From positions 1-64,000 of the forward strand of contig JARKOQ010000005.1 in NCBI GenBank assembly GCA_029976005.1: a DNA stretch of 64,000 bases, in the 5' to 3' direction. The first letter of the stretch is position 1; the number at the start of each line of letters is the position of its first letter. The notes below the pieces were generated by a model. It made no database searches. It was not told the origin of the DNA and worked only from the letters and a program-made list of their open reading frames with translations. Source of the DNA: Aggregatilineales bacterium. Lineage in GTDB: Bacteria; Chloroflexota; Anaerolineae; Aggregatilineales; Ch27. Below, one piece after another: positions 18,654-28,690 of the stretch. A program made the translations under genes and the position numbers.

Positions 18654-19804
18654 GACGCGCGGAGCGCCTGCTCGTAGACGGCGAGGGTCTCTTCGGCCGT
18701 TTTGCGCCAGCCAAACTGCGAGGCGCGGGCCAGACCCAGGTTGCGCAACTGGTCGGCAAGCGGGGGCTGAACCAGAAGACCCAGGATCGCGCCGCCCATG
18801 CCACGGGCGTCGTTGGGATCGACCAGGAAGGCGGCTTCGCCCGCCACTTCCGGGATGGAGGAAGCAGCGCAGGCGACCACCGGGGTTCCGCAGGCCATGG
18901 CTTCCAGGACGGGCAGGCCGAAGCCTTCGTAGCGGCTGGGGAAGACCGATACCTCGGCAAGACGGTACAGGGACGGCTTATCCCGCTCCTGGATTTCGCC
19001 CAGCCACAGGACGCGATCGTCCAGATCGAGCTGGCGGACGTAGGCCGGGAGGTCCGGGAAGCGCGGGCTGCCCCACTGGCGAGGCGGGCGTCCGGCCAGG
19101 ACCAGCGGCACTTCATCGGCCAGGGCCTGGCTGACGTAGGTGTAGGCCAGCAGAAGCGTCTGTACGTTTTTGCGGATGTCGAAGCCGCCCAGATAGAGGA
19201 CAAAGCGTTCCGGCAAATTGTAGTGGGCGCGCACGGCCGCGTCGCGTTCAGCGCCAAGCCGGGGGTGAAAGCGCTCTTCGGCGGCCAACCCGATCGAGGT
19301 GATGCGATCGCGGGAAATCGCCAGCCGGGATTCGATTTCGGCGGCGGAGGCCTGGGAGTCGGTGATGACATGAGCGAGACCGCGCGCGGCAGCCGCGACC
19401 AGGCTGGTGTACAGGCGCGCCAGGAAGCCGCCTTGATAGACCGGCATCGAGAGGGCGATCACGTCGTGGATGGTCGCCACGACAGGGCGGGGGGAAGCCA
19501 GTGGCGGTCCCCAATAGGGCACGTGGCACAGGTCGGCTCCGGCCCGCGCGGCGGCCCTGGGGAAGGTGGCTTGCTCGAACCAGACCTTACCAGGATCGCC
19601 GCCCAGCGGCAGGTGGGTTGGCAATAGCGTGACGCCCGGCGGCACGCCCTGATCGGGCGCGATGTGCGGGGGCAGCACCAGGGTGATCGCCAGCTCCGGC
19701 CGGATAGCGCGCATGGCGCGGATCAATTCACGGGTGTATTGGCCGCTGCCCGTGTCAGGTCGATCCCAGAACCAACCGTTGATGGCGACGTGCATGGCGC
19801 TCAT
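18650..19804 (-). CDS. Glycosyltransferase family 4-type (GT-B)
   Basis: Start MSAMHVAINGWFWDRPDTGSGQYTRELI; FVLYLGGFDIRKNVQTLL, SVFPSRYEGFGLPVLEAMACGTPVVACAASSIPEVAGEAA. Confidence 0.92.
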   Translation of the reverse strand: MSAMHVAINGWFWDRPDTGSGQYTRELIRAMRAIRPELAITLVLPPHIAPDQGVPPGVTLLPTHLPLGGDPGKVWFEQATFPRAAARAGADLCHVPYWGPPLASPRPVVATIHDVIALSMPVYQGGFLARLYTSLVAAAARGLAHVITDSQASAAEIESRLAISRDRITSIGLAAEERFHPRLGAERDAAVRAHYNLPERFVLYLGGFDIRKNVQTLLLAYTYVSQALADEVPLVLAGRPPRQWGSPRFPDLPAYVRQLDLDDRVLWLGEIQERDKPSLYRLAEVSVFPSRYEGFGLPVLEAMACGTPVVACAASSIPEVAGEAAFLVDPNDARGMGGAILGLLVQPPLADQLRNLGLARASQFGWRKTAEETLAVYEQALRAS

Positions 19805-19814
19805 GGAGTCCTGG

Positions 19815-20828
19815 CTAAACGGGGTCGCTGTAGCCGTGGGGGTGCGACCTGTGCCACAGCCAGGCGCTGTGCACGATGTCGGGCAGACCGGGGTAGCGCG
19901 GCTTCCAGCCCAACTCGCGGCTGATCCGCTCGGATGAGGCGACCAGAATCGGGGCGTCGCCGGGCCGCCGCTCGACTTCCTGTTCGGGGAAGTCAATGGC
20001 CGTGATTTCGCGCGCCACGTCCACGACCTCGCGCACGCTGTACCCCTGCCCGTTGCCGATGTTATAGGTCATTGCGGAGCGATCGTCCAGGGCATTTACC
20101 GCCAGGACGTGGGCCTGGGCCAGGTCTTCGACGTGGACGTAGTCCCGAATGCAGGTGCCGTCGGGAGTGGGATAGTCGGTTCCATAGAGCTTGATGGCCG
20201 GGCGCTGGCCGAGCGGCACCTGGAGAGTCAGCGGGATCAGGTGCGTTTCTGGGCGGTGGGCTTCTCCCCGGATGGCCTGGCCCTGATCGTCCAGCGAAGC
20301 GCCGCAGGCATTGAAATAGCGCAGAGCGCAGTATTTCAACCCGGCCTGGCGGTGGTACCAGTGCAGCATCCGCTCAATCATGAGCTTGGTCTCGCCGTAG
20401 ACATTGGCCGGCCCCAGGGGATCATCTTCCTGGATGGGGCTGTCCTTGCTGGCGTACACGGCCGCCGTGGAGGAGAAGACCATCCGCCGGATGTCGTGGG
20501 CCAGCATCGCATCGAGCAACGTCTGGGTGTTGACCACGTTGTTGCGGAAGTACTTGCCGGGGTTAATCATGCTTTCGCCGGCTTCGATGAAGGCCGCGAA
20601 GTGAACGACGGCATCGAAGGGCTGGGTCTGGAACAGCACGTCCAGACTGCCCCGATCGCCGATATCCCCCCGAATAAATCGGGCGGCCGGCGGAACCGCG
20701 GCGCGATGACCACAGCTCAGGTTGTCATAGACCGTGACCTGGTGGCCGGCTCGTAGAAAAAAGTCCGTCGTGGTCGAGCCAATGTACCCTGCGCCGCCGA
20801 TGACCAGTATGTTCATGGGTTGGTTCAC
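19815..20828 (-). CDS. galE: UDP-glucose 4-epimerase
   Basis: MNILVIGGAGYIGS, VYGETKLMIERML, RYFNACGA, DGTCIRDYVHVEDLAQAHVLA. Confidence 0.95.
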   Translation of the reverse strand: MNQPMNILVIGGAGYIGSTTTDFFLRAGHQVTVYDNLSCGHRAAVPPAARFIRGDIGDRGSLDVLFQTQPFDAVVHFAAFIEAGESMINPGKYFRNNVVNTQTLLDAMLAHDIRRMVFSSTAAVYASKDSPIQEDDPLGPANVYGETKLMIERMLHWYHRQAGLKYCALRYFNACGASLDDQGQAIRGEAHRPETHLIPLTLQVPLGQRPAIKLYGTDYPTPDGTCIRDYVHVEDLAQAHVLAVNALDDRSAMTYNIGNGQGYSVREVVDVAREITAIDFPEQEVERRPGDAPILVASSERISRELGWKPRYPGLPDIVHSAWLWHRSHPHGYSDPV

Positions 20829-21060
20829 TCCTTGTAGGCGCGCGGTATTGTACCGCAGAGTCGATCCCGTATCGAGCAGTAGCCAGGAACTGAATCCAAG
20901 GTTATAACTACCTAACCTTGTTTCTATGGGGTGAGATTATGATTATAATGAGAAAAGAACCATTGTTGCATTTTTCACTGTCAACGCAATAACAATATTT
21001 GCCGTTTCAGCAGACGTTCGTGAAGCACACACCCAAGCGCCAGTATGTCCAGGTGAGATC

Positions 21061-21591
21061 ATGATCAACAGCGGCACGCAGGTAATGGTGATCGATGACG
21101 ATGCCTCGCTTCGTAACCTGATTGCCACGCTTCTCAAAGGGATCGGGATCGATGCCATCCTGGTCAAGGATGGGCAGACCGCGCTGACTCTGCTTGAAGA
21201 GGGCCTGATCCCGTCCCTGATCATCCTGGACCTGATCCTGCCGGGGATTGATGGGTTCTCGGTCCTGGCGCGTATCCGGCAGCTTCGCTCGCTGGATACG
21301 GTTCCCGTGGTCATTCTCTCGGCGTTGATTGAGCCGGAGACCATCCGGCATGGGTTGGCGCTCGGGGCGGACGCCTATGTGACCAAGCCCTACGTGACCC
21401 ACAGTCTGCTTGATCGGGTGCGCGTTCTGATCGCGGCCGGACGCCGGCCGCAGGCGCAGACCCGGCTCTACACCCGGACGGCTCCCCTGACCGATCTGTC
21501 CGTGCTGGGTATCCCCCACTCGGATGCGGCTGAAGCCGGGGCGGGCACTCAGCCCCGCTCGACCAAGATGCCTTCCAACAACGACGAGTAG
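21061..21591 (+). CDS. Single-domain response regulator (receiver domain)
   Basis: VMVIDDDASLRNLI, LIILDLILPGIDGFSVL, PVVILSALIEPE, GADAYVTKPY. Confidence 0.92.
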   Translation: MINSGTQVMVIDDDASLRNLIATLLKGIGIDAILVKDGQTALTLLEEGLIPSLIILDLILPGIDGFSVLARIRQLRSLDTVPVVILSALIEPETIRHGLALGADAYVTKPYVTHSLLDRVRVLIAAGRRPQAQTRLYTRTAPLTDLSVLGIPHSDAAEAGAGTQPRSTKMPSNNDE

Positions 21592-24239
21592 TCCAGCCCG
21601 GATGCAGTCAGGACTCGCTGGCCGGTGAGCGGGTCGTACAGGGCCACGATGAGGCGGGCCTGTCCCACGTAACCCACAGCCTCTTCCCGAAAAACGATTG
21701 GATGGATGTCAATCACATATTCACCCGGCTGCCAGCCGGTGGTGGGCCGGGAGCCGTAGGCCGGCGCGCCATCATGCTGGGCGAGCAACTTGCCTTGCCC
21801 GTCGAGCAACTGGACCGTCACGGCAAGCGAGTTTTCGGTTGCCTGGGAGGGCCGCCAGACCAGACCGATGTCGATCGGGGCCAAACCGGATGTCAGCCTG
21901 TCCGGCGCATCGAATCCGTAGAGAGTGCCGACTCCTGGAAACTCGATTTCGGCCAGATGGTTGACGGCGGGCGGAGTGCTCAAGACGGCCAGCGTGTCAA
22001 TCGCGAACTCGCCCAGGATGACCGGCGGATTGTCTCCGGCCTGGGCGCTCAGGGTAAGGGCGCCGGCTGCGCTGGCGGGCAGGGTGAACGTGCGCCAGTC
22101 CAGGACGGCGCCACGTGTGGCCGGGGTATCTGTATTCGCGAGCGTCCAGTCCGAGCCAGCCAGACTCACGGTGATTGGCTGGGGTAAGGTCTCGATCTGC
22201 CAGGGCAGGGTCAGTAGGAGGGTCTGCCCCGGCGCGAGCGGCCCGCCGGGCAGCCTGGAGCAGTCAGCCAGCGTGATGCCGGGACTCATCTCGATCGCGC
22301 AGCCGGCGGCGAAAGGCGGCCAGTCGCCGGCAACGAGGTGCAGATCGCCCAGGGCCGCGTTCTTGCCGGCGGGCGTCCGGCTGACCGGGTCGAGCACGTC
22401 CAGGCCGCTTGGCTGGGCAGCGCTGTACACGCGGAGCTGGATGGGGTAATCGCCCGGCGGTGTGCCCTGGGGCAGCTCGATCAGCACATACGCCTGGGCG
22501 GCTTCGCCTTCGGCGAGGCGCGCCGTGTCGATCTGGGCCGCCGTCATCAAAGGGGCGTCGCTGCTGGCGATCTCCATCCCAAGCCGATTGAGGATTTTGA
22601 GGCTGGCTCGCAGCGGCATGGTTCCCGCGGCGTTCATCTGTGCCTCAAACGGGATGCAAATCCGCGTATTGGCCGGCAGGGCCGACTCAGGCAGTCCGGT
22701 CTGGCGTAATGTGACCATGCCGAAGTCATACGGCACGGCAGCCCGGCGAGGTGGGTGTGCGAGGGTGCCATGAAGGATGATTCCCTCGGAAGCCATGCCA
22801 TTGACCGTCCACTGAAACAGGCTTCCGGTGGTTCCATTACCGAGGAGGCAGGGCAGCATGCCCCGCGCGTCCGCCCCCTGCATGTACCAGATGTTGCGCT
22901 CCACGCGGACGGATTGCCCCTCCGCCAGATGGGTGTTGATCAGGCTCAAGACGTGTTCGGCGTCGGCCCCTTCGGGCAGCTCGACTCGTTCGGCGGCGAC
23001 TCCCAGACGATCCCAGTAGTACATCAGATCGTAGCGCTCGGCGTACGTCCAGGCCAGGACGAGGTCGCCCGGCTGCAATTCGCCGGCATAGTAGGCCGCC
23101 ATCTCGCGAGCCTGATCGTGCTGGTAGGCCGGGTTGGCCTGCCCCGGGAGCACGATCCAGGCGGCGGCGACGCCAATCACGGCGAGAGTTTGAACGAGGG
23201 TGGATAACCGGTAGTGCTTGCTCAGGTTACTCAGACCACCCGCGATCGCGATCAGGGCCAACGGAGCGAAGAGAACCAGATAGCGGCTGTGGAGGTCGAC
23301 GCCGATGACGGCCAGCGCGGCCAGGAGGGTGGCGTACCCGGCCGCCAGCAGCCCTAGCACGAGCCGCCCAGCGGTTCGCCGCGCCGCCAGGAGCGCCAGC
23401 GCGGCCAGCGGCAGCAGGCCCACCGCAATCCATTGGAGCGCCGCCGGGTTGGCGCGCACCATCTCCCAGGACGCCGCCCACAGCCCTTGCCAGGATTGCC
23501 AGATCAGGTCCAGGGTGAGGGTGGGCGGCTTCAGCGTGGCGGCGTTGTCGGTGCTGACGTTGATAAAGCGACTCACCAGTTCCGGCGACCAGGCCAGCAC
23601 GATCCCGATCTGGGCGATGGCCCACAGTCCGGCACGGCGCCAGTCCGGGCGACGCCGGGCGGCAGACCCGATCCAGGCGGCGGCGAAGACCAGATTGACC
23701 GCGCCGAGCACGACGATTCCCGTGTTGTGGGTGTAGAGCGTGCCCAACTCGGCGGCGATCACGGCGATCCAGGCCCAGCGCGGCGGTTTAGGCTTGGTGG
23801 CGATCTCGACCAAACCCAGCGCCAGCCACAGGCCCAGCAGACCCATCTGGCTGTACATGCGGATTTCCTGCGAGGCCCACCACAACAGCGGGTTCAGCGC
23901 GGCCAGGATCAGCGCCAAAGTGCCTGCCCGACGGCCGAACCAGCGCCGCGCCGCCGCCCCGATCAGGGCTACCAGAAGCATCCCCTCGAACAGGGGTAGC
24001 GTCCGCATGGCGACCTCGGAGTCGCCCAGCAGCCGCACCCAGCCGAACAGCAGGCCGAAATAGAGTGGGGGATTGGTGGGATCGTCCACCAGCGCCGCGC
24101 CGAGGGTCGGGCGGGTGGCGGCATGCCAGGCGATGCCCTCATCGAACCACAGACTCTGCTGGCCCAGGTTCCAGGCGCGCAGCCCGGTCGCCAGCAGCAG
24201 AATCAAAACGGCCCATCCCAACGCGCGGCGCGAGGTCAT
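21549..24239 (-). CDS. Multi-pass membrane glycosyltransferase-like protein (GT-C/PMT-like)
   Basis: 896 aa; N-terminal ATGLRAWNLGQQSLWFDEGIAWHAA and many TM segments, C-terminal soluble domain. Confidence 0.7.
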   Translation of the reverse strand: MTSRRALGWAVLILLLATGLRAWNLGQQSLWFDEGIAWHAATRPTLGAALVDDPTNPPLYFGLLFGWVRLLGDSEVAMRTLPLFEGMLLVALIGAAARRWFGRRAGTLALILAALNPLLWWASQEIRMYSQMGLLGLWLALGLVEIATKPKPPRWAWIAVIAAELGTLYTHNTGIVVLGAVNLVFAAAWIGSAARRRPDWRRAGLWAIAQIGIVLAWSPELVSRFINVSTDNAATLKPPTLTLDLIWQSWQGLWAASWEMVRANPAALQWIAVGLLPLAALALLAARRTAGRLVLGLLAAGYATLLAALAVIGVDLHSRYLVLFAPLALIAIAGGLSNLSKHYRLSTLVQTLAVIGVAAAWIVLPGQANPAYQHDQAREMAAYYAGELQPGDLVLAWTYAERYDLMYYWDRLGVAAERVELPEGADAEHVLSLINTHLAEGQSVRVERNIWYMQGADARGMLPCLLGNGTTGSLFQWTVNGMASEGIILHGTLAHPPRRAAVPYDFGMVTLRQTGLPESALPANTRICIPFEAQMNAAGTMPLRASLKILNRLGMEIASSDAPLMTAAQIDTARLAEGEAAQAYVLIELPQGTPPGDYPIQLRVYSAAQPSGLDVLDPVSRTPAGKNAALGDLHLVAGDWPPFAAGCAIEMSPGITLADCSRLPGGPLAPGQTLLLTLPWQIETLPQPITVSLAGSDWTLANTDTPATRGAVLDWRTFTLPASAAGALTLSAQAGDNPPVILGEFAIDTLAVLSTPPAVNHLAEIEFPGVGTLYGFDAPDRLTSGLAPIDIGLVWRPSQATENSLAVTVQLLDGQGKLLAQHDGAPAYGSRPTTGWQPGEYVIDIHPIVFREEAVGYVGQARLIVALYDPLTGQRVLTASGLDYSSLLEGILVERG

Positions 24240-25051
24240 AGGCGCTGCCCGGCTTTGCGGCCGAGGTAGAGCAGGTGCCCGGCGCAGCCCAGAATCGCCG
24301 GATCGCGGCTCAGGCGATAGTTGACTTCGACCCAGGCTTCCCAGAGATCGCCTTCCAGCGTACCGATCCGATCCTCGATCATGCTGACCACACCCTCGCA
24401 GGACAGCAGGCTGTCCGTCTGGCAGCCACAGGATTCCATGAGGGGGATGACTTCCGACGGGTGGGCGAAAAAGGCCGAAGTGAAACCGCCGTTGGGGCCG
24501 ACTTCATAGATGCCGGAAGAAAGGATGCTTTCGTAATCTGCCCGCTTTCGCACGATCAATTCCGGGTCCTGGAGTGCGGCGTCTCGCAATGGGGCGTAGC
24601 GGGCGATGAAGGAGGCGGCCAGATGCCCACCGGGCTGGAGCACCCGCAACGCCTCGCGCACCGCCTGCTGCCGTTCGGCGGAGTCCAGGAGGTGATAGAG
24701 CGGCCCCATCAGAAGGATTGCGTCGAACCGATCGGCCGGGAAGCGGCTCAGGTCGGTGGCCGTGCCATGCTCGAAGCCAGCCAGGCTGACTCCCGCCAGG
24801 CGGGCCTGTTCGGCGGCGAAGATCAGGTTGTTGGCGGACAGGTCGAACAGGGTGACGCGATAGCCCTGCCGGGTGAGGGCGATGGCATAGCGACCCGGTC
24901 CGCCACCGATATCCAGAATAGCGGCGGGCGGGGGCGGCAGGAAATCCAGGAGCGCCCGCATCGTCACCGCGAATTCCATGCGATGGCGTTCGAGGCGGTT
25001 CCATTCGTAGTCCGGGCTGCGGTCGTAAAACGCTTCTACCTGGCCTGCCAT
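24236..25051 (-). CDS. SAM-dependent methyltransferase
   Basis: Likely start MAGQVEAFYDRSPDYEWNRLERHRMEFAVT; AAILDIGGGPGRYAIALTRQGYRVTLFDLS. Confidence 0.88.
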   Translation of the reverse strand: MAGQVEAFYDRSPDYEWNRLERHRMEFAVTMRALLDFLPPPPAAILDIGGGPGRYAIALTRQGYRVTLFDLSANNLIFAAEQARLAGVSLAGFEHGTATDLSRFPADRFDAILLMGPLYHLLDSAERQQAVREALRVLQPGGHLAASFIARYAPLRDAALQDPELIVRKRADYESILSSGIYEVGPNGGFTSAFFAHPSEVIPLMESCGCQTDSLLSCEGVVSMIEDRIGTLEGDLWEAWVEVNYRLSRDPAILGCAGHLLYLGRKAGQRL

Positions 25052-25153
25052 GCGATTTCCTTTCCCACCGGAGAAAAGCGCGCCCGGCAGCGGACAGGAT
25101 ACCCTATCCCCCACCGGGCGGCAATCGGCATTCCAGGACACCGGGCAGCGACG

Positions 25154-26455
25154 TCAGGGCGTCACGCGCATCATGTCCCTGGGGAAGAGTGTGGCGAGGC
25201 GGATATTGTCCAGGCCAAGGAGCTGCATGATGAAGCGCTCCATCCCGATGGCAAAGCCGCCGTGGGGCGGCATGCCATGCTTGAACGCCTCGAAGTACGT
25301 CTCGAACGGCGCGAGGTCGTAGCCGCGCGCCCTGGCGGCGGCCAGATAGTCGTCGTAGCGGTGCAGCCGCTGGCCGCCCGTCACCAGCTCTGTGCCGCGG
25401 AACAGCAGGTCGAAGCTGTTGGAATACTGGGGGCGGGCCGGATCGGGGTGGGTATAGAACGGGCGCTTGGCCATCGGGTAGCCGGTCACGAACAGGTAGT
25501 CGCTGCCGTGCATCTCCAACGCCCACTGGCCGAGCAAGCGCTCGTGCTCCGGCGTCAGGTCAGGCTCGCCCAGGGCATCCGTGACTCCGTAGGAGTCCGT
25601 CAGAAGCTGCTGGGCTTCGGTGATATGGAGGTGCGGGATGGGGTCTGCGAGACGCGGCATTTCGACCGCCAGCAGGGCGAGTTCGGCCTGGAAGTGAGTT
25701 CCCAGGTGGCTCAGGATGCCACGAACGACTTCGCTCAGGAGGGCCATCACGGTGAAGTGATCGTCGATGAAGCCAAACTCGACGTCCAGGCTGACGTATT
25801 CGTTGATGTGGCGGCGCGTGGAGTGCGGCTCGGCGCGGAACACCGGGCCTACTTCGTAGACTCGCTCGAAGACGCCGACCATGATCTGCTTGTAAAACTG
25901 GGGACTCTGGGCCAGGTAGACCGGCTGGCCAAAGTAGTCCACGGCGAAGACGTTGGCCCCGCTCTCGGTGGCCGAGGCAACCAGCTTGGGCGTCTGGATT
26001 TCGGTGAAGTCGCGCGCGTTCAGGGTTGCCCGGAAGCCCTGCATCACACCCGACGCCAGGCGCAGGATGGCCCGCTGCTGGAGATGGCGGTGGCCGATCA
26101 CCGCGTGATCCAGAAAGGCCGGTTGGCTGGCCCGGATGCGATTCTTATTGAGGCTGAAGGGGGGAGGCTCCGTGACCGGGGAGATCACCGTCACGGTATT
26201 GTCGTACAACTCGTAGCCGCCTGGGGCGGCCGGGGCTTCCACGACGCGGCCCTCGACCTGGAGCACCGTCTCGACCTGAAGCCCCTCGATTGGGGCGAGG
26301 TCAGCGAGGCTGGTGACCGCCTGGATCAGGCCGGTGCGATCGCGGACGACGAGGAAGTTCACTTCGCCCATCTTGCGCAGGGCATGCAGCCAGCCCTGCA
26401 CGCGCACCCGCTCGCCGACGTGTGCGCCAATCTGTGCAGCCAAAATACGGTTCAT
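25154..26455 (-). CDS. aspS: Aspartyl-tRNA synthetase, archaeal-type (or Asp/Asn-type class IIb synthetase)
   Basis: VRVQGWLHALRKMGEVNFLVVRDRTG, RDFTEIQTPKLVASATESGANVF, YLAQSPQFYKQIMV, VFRAEPHSTRRHINEYVSLDVEFGF, GGFAIGMERFIMQLLGLDNIR; SD aggaggtctgagATG at 26455. Confidence 0.88.
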   Translation of the reverse strand: MNRILAAQIGAHVGERVRVQGWLHALRKMGEVNFLVVRDRTGLIQAVTSLADLAPIEGLQVETVLQVEGRVVEAPAAPGGYELYDNTVTVISPVTEPPPFSLNKNRIRASQPAFLDHAVIGHRHLQQRAILRLASGVMQGFRATLNARDFTEIQTPKLVASATESGANVFAVDYFGQPVYLAQSPQFYKQIMVGVFERVYEVGPVFRAEPHSTRRHINEYVSLDVEFGFIDDHFTVMALLSEVVRGILSHLGTHFQAELALLAVEMPRLADPIPHLHITEAQQLLTDSYGVTDALGEPDLTPEHERLLGQWALEMHGSDYLFVTGYPMAKRPFYTHPDPARPQYSNSFDLLFRGTELVTGGQRLHRYDDYLAAARARGYDLAPFETYFEAFKHGMPPHGGFAIGMERFIMQLLGLDNIRLATLFPRDMMRVTP

Positions 26456-26540
26456 CTCAGACCTCCTGTCAGGTTCTGTTGATCGTGCTTCCCGCGGGCC
26501 GTGGGTGGATGGGGACGAGGCCAGCGGCACGCCGGAAGAC

Positions 26541-26800
26541 AAAAAGCGCCCCCCTCGCCAAGGACGAGGGGGGCGCTCGCGGTGCCACCTTGGATTACCA
26601 GCATTCTCACAAACGCTGGCCTCTGGGAGTCGCCTTAACAGGATCGGAGACTCCGGCGGGGTAACGGGCGCAAACCGATCGACGGCTACTGACAGCCAGC
26701 AGCGCTGCTGGGATTCGCCGTGATAGCTCAGCGGGTCATTCGGGGGCTGCCACGGGCGACCTTCTCAGCATCTAGCCGCTCTCTGTGCCGCGCCTGGCCC
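26541..26800 (-). ncRNA. T-box leader riboswitch upstream of aspS
   Basis: Minus strand contains AAGGTGGCACCGCG (26591-26578), then agcgccccccctcg-tccttgg-cgaggggggcgctttttg (terminator); upstream agagag..gctgagaagg..gaatgacccgctgag and cccgtta elements. Upstream boundary approximate. Confidence 0.88.
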
Positions 26801-26894
26801 CGTACTTGGCGCTATCATTGCTTCCATATGTGAGCCGGCAATCGGCGTTGTGGGGATAACAAGACGCCAGCCCAGGGAGTGGACCGGCGTACTG

Positions 26895-26965
26895 AGGCGA
26901 CGGTCGGAATCGAACCGACGATAAGGGTTTTGCAGACCCTTGCCTTGCCACTTGGCGACGTCGCC
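26895..26965 (-). tRNA. tRNA-Cys (anticodon GCA)
   Basis: Minus strand GGCGACGTCGCCAAGTGGCAAGGCAAGGGTCTGCAAAACCCTTATCGTCGGTTCGAATCCGACCGTCGCCT; acceptor GGCGACG/CGTCGCC, anticodon loop CTGCAAA, GGTTCGAATCC T-loop. Confidence 0.95.
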
Positions 26966-26986
26966 GTATACACGCTAGTATAGCCG

Positions 26987-27898
26987 ATGGAAAACCTGTT
27001 GACAAGACGGAGCTTAAGCATGTATTCACAACCTGTTCGCAGGCCACGACGTGGTTTCCGGCCGATCTGGCTGGTCGCATTGATCCCGGCTTGCGGGTTA
27101 TGTCTGGTTCTGGGGGTGCTCCTCGTGGCACTGCTGCCTCGCCTGGCGTTGCAGGCGGTCGGCTTCACTCCCAAGGGAGACATGGAAGCGTTCTGGGTCG
27201 AGCAGCTTACCCTCCAGCCCGCCGCGACCGGCTCTCCGGTGCTGCCACTTCCGCCACCGGCCAACCTGAGCGCGGGAGGCGGCAGCGGGGCCGCGAATCC
27301 GACCCCGGTCGTGATCGCCGGGTCGGGCGGATCGGCGGCAAACGCGGCTGCCGCGGGATCGGCCTATCAGGGATGGTTCGCTTCCGCCACGTCGCCCGAC
27401 AGCGTGGTGGTGGCGGTCGAAGGACGTTCCAGCGTGACGCTCGATACCAGCCAGCCCGCGACGGATGACGTCGTGGTCGGACAGGCCACGGACGGCTATG
27501 GCCTGGGAGTCGTAACATTCGAGGAAGGCGATCTGGCGGGGATTTGCGCGTCACTGCTGCGCGGCTGTGCCACGGACCAATTCACCGTCCAGCGGGTCGA
27601 TTTTCGCCCGAAAGGCGCGGTGATTTATGGCCTGGTCAGCGTGGGGGGACTCTCCCAGGAAATCGGCGCGGTGCTGACCCTGACTGCCGATCTGAAAGGA
27701 TTTCAGGCGGCGGGGGTGGTCCTGAACGGGGCGTTGTATGCGATTCCGGCTCAGGGTGAGATCGCGGCCCTCGTCAACCGGTTGGTGAGCGACGGCAACG
27801 CGGCCCTGCGGGATATGACGGTTCAGGCGGCCGGATACGCGCTGACGCTGGTCCGGATCGAGATCACCGATTCGACGCTGACGCTGGTGCTGCGTTAG
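26987..27898 (+). CDS. Hypothetical membrane-anchored secreted protein
   Basis: 303 aa with N-terminal TM PIWLVALIPACGLCLVLGVLLVALLPRL; alternative start at 27020. Confidence 0.7.
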   Translation: MENLLTRRSLSMYSQPVRRPRRGFRPIWLVALIPACGLCLVLGVLLVALLPRLALQAVGFTPKGDMEAFWVEQLTLQPAATGSPVLPLPPPANLSAGGGSGAANPTPVVIAGSGGSAANAAAAGSAYQGWFASATSPDSVVVAVEGRSSVTLDTSQPATDDVVVGQATDGYGLGVVTFEEGDLAGICASLLRGCATDQFTVQRVDFRPKGAVIYGLVSVGGLSQEIGAVLTLTADLKGFQAAGVVLNGALYAIPAQGEIAALVNRLVSDGNAALRDMTVQAAGYALTLVRIEITDSTLTLVLR

Positions 27899-28686
27899 GC
27901 GAGGTAGAGGCCGCCGGTCGCGCCCCGGATGGTGAATTCCAGGGGATCGACCGCGCCGGCGTAGTCCGGCGTGACGTAGCGGCGCTCGCCATCGGGCAGC
28001 CAGCGATCGCTTTCCAGGTGGACATCGAACAGGCTGCCGGCCTGGACGGTCACGGCGGCGGGGAGCCTGTCGGAGAGCGTCAGGTGGATGTGCCCCAGAC
28101 CGGAACGGAGCGTGATCGGCCCGGCGGGTGTGTCCGGGCCAATCACGTGAATGTCGCCGATGCCGGAGCTGATCCGGGCTGAACCGATCACCAGGCCGCG
28201 CATATCCACCTGGATTTCACCCAGATAGGCGCTCAGCTCGAGGTGCCAGGGAAGGTCTTTAGCCAGGCTGAAGTCCCAGTCGGCCAGGGACAGCAGCCAG
28301 GTTTTGCTGCGCTGCATGCTCAGGATGGCATGGCTGCCTTCCGCCTGAAGCTGGGGGCGGGAGCGGGCCGTATACTGGCCGGCGATCAGCCGCCCCTCGC
28401 GCTGCAAGGCCTGGATGCGCAGATCGAGCGCGCCGCTGTTGGCGCGCAGCGTGGCGGATTCGACGCTGCCGCGCGTGATGCCAAAATTCTGACTGGCCTT
28501 GCTGAGGCTCAGATCGCCGCTCAGCGCGATTTGCAGGCCTAACGCCACCAGCAGCACCGGCCAGAACTGGAGCACGTCGAAATCGAGCAGGAGGTAGTTC
28601 TGAAGCAGCAGGAGGACGCCCCCGCCGATCAGCACCAGCGGCCAGATCCAGAGCGCCATGCCGTATTGAGTCCCCTGCCGGTTCAT
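27895..28686 (-). CDS. LiaF-like membrane protein
   Basis: N-terminal LWIWPLVLIGGGVLLLLQNYLLLDFDVLQFWPVLLVALGL (LiaF-type TM region) and beta-rich C-terminus. Confidence 0.65.
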   Translation of the reverse strand: MNRQGTQYGMALWIWPLVLIGGGVLLLLQNYLLLDFDVLQFWPVLLVALGLQIALSGDLSLSKASQNFGITRGSVESATLRANSGALDLRIQALQREGRLIAGQYTARSRPQLQAEGSHAILSMQRSKTWLLSLADWDFSLAKDLPWHLELSAYLGEIQVDMRGLVIGSARISSGIGDIHVIGPDTPAGPITLRSGLGHIHLTLSDRLPAAVTVQAGSLFDVHLESDRWLPDGERRYVTPDYAGAVDPLEFTIRGATGGLYLA

Positions 28687-28690
28687 GGGT

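Noticed and set aside
24275-26482. 735-aa plus-strand ORF
   Set aside because: Antisense shadow ORF across aspS and the methyltransferase, which both have clear family motifs; composition is typical of a GC-rich antisense frame.
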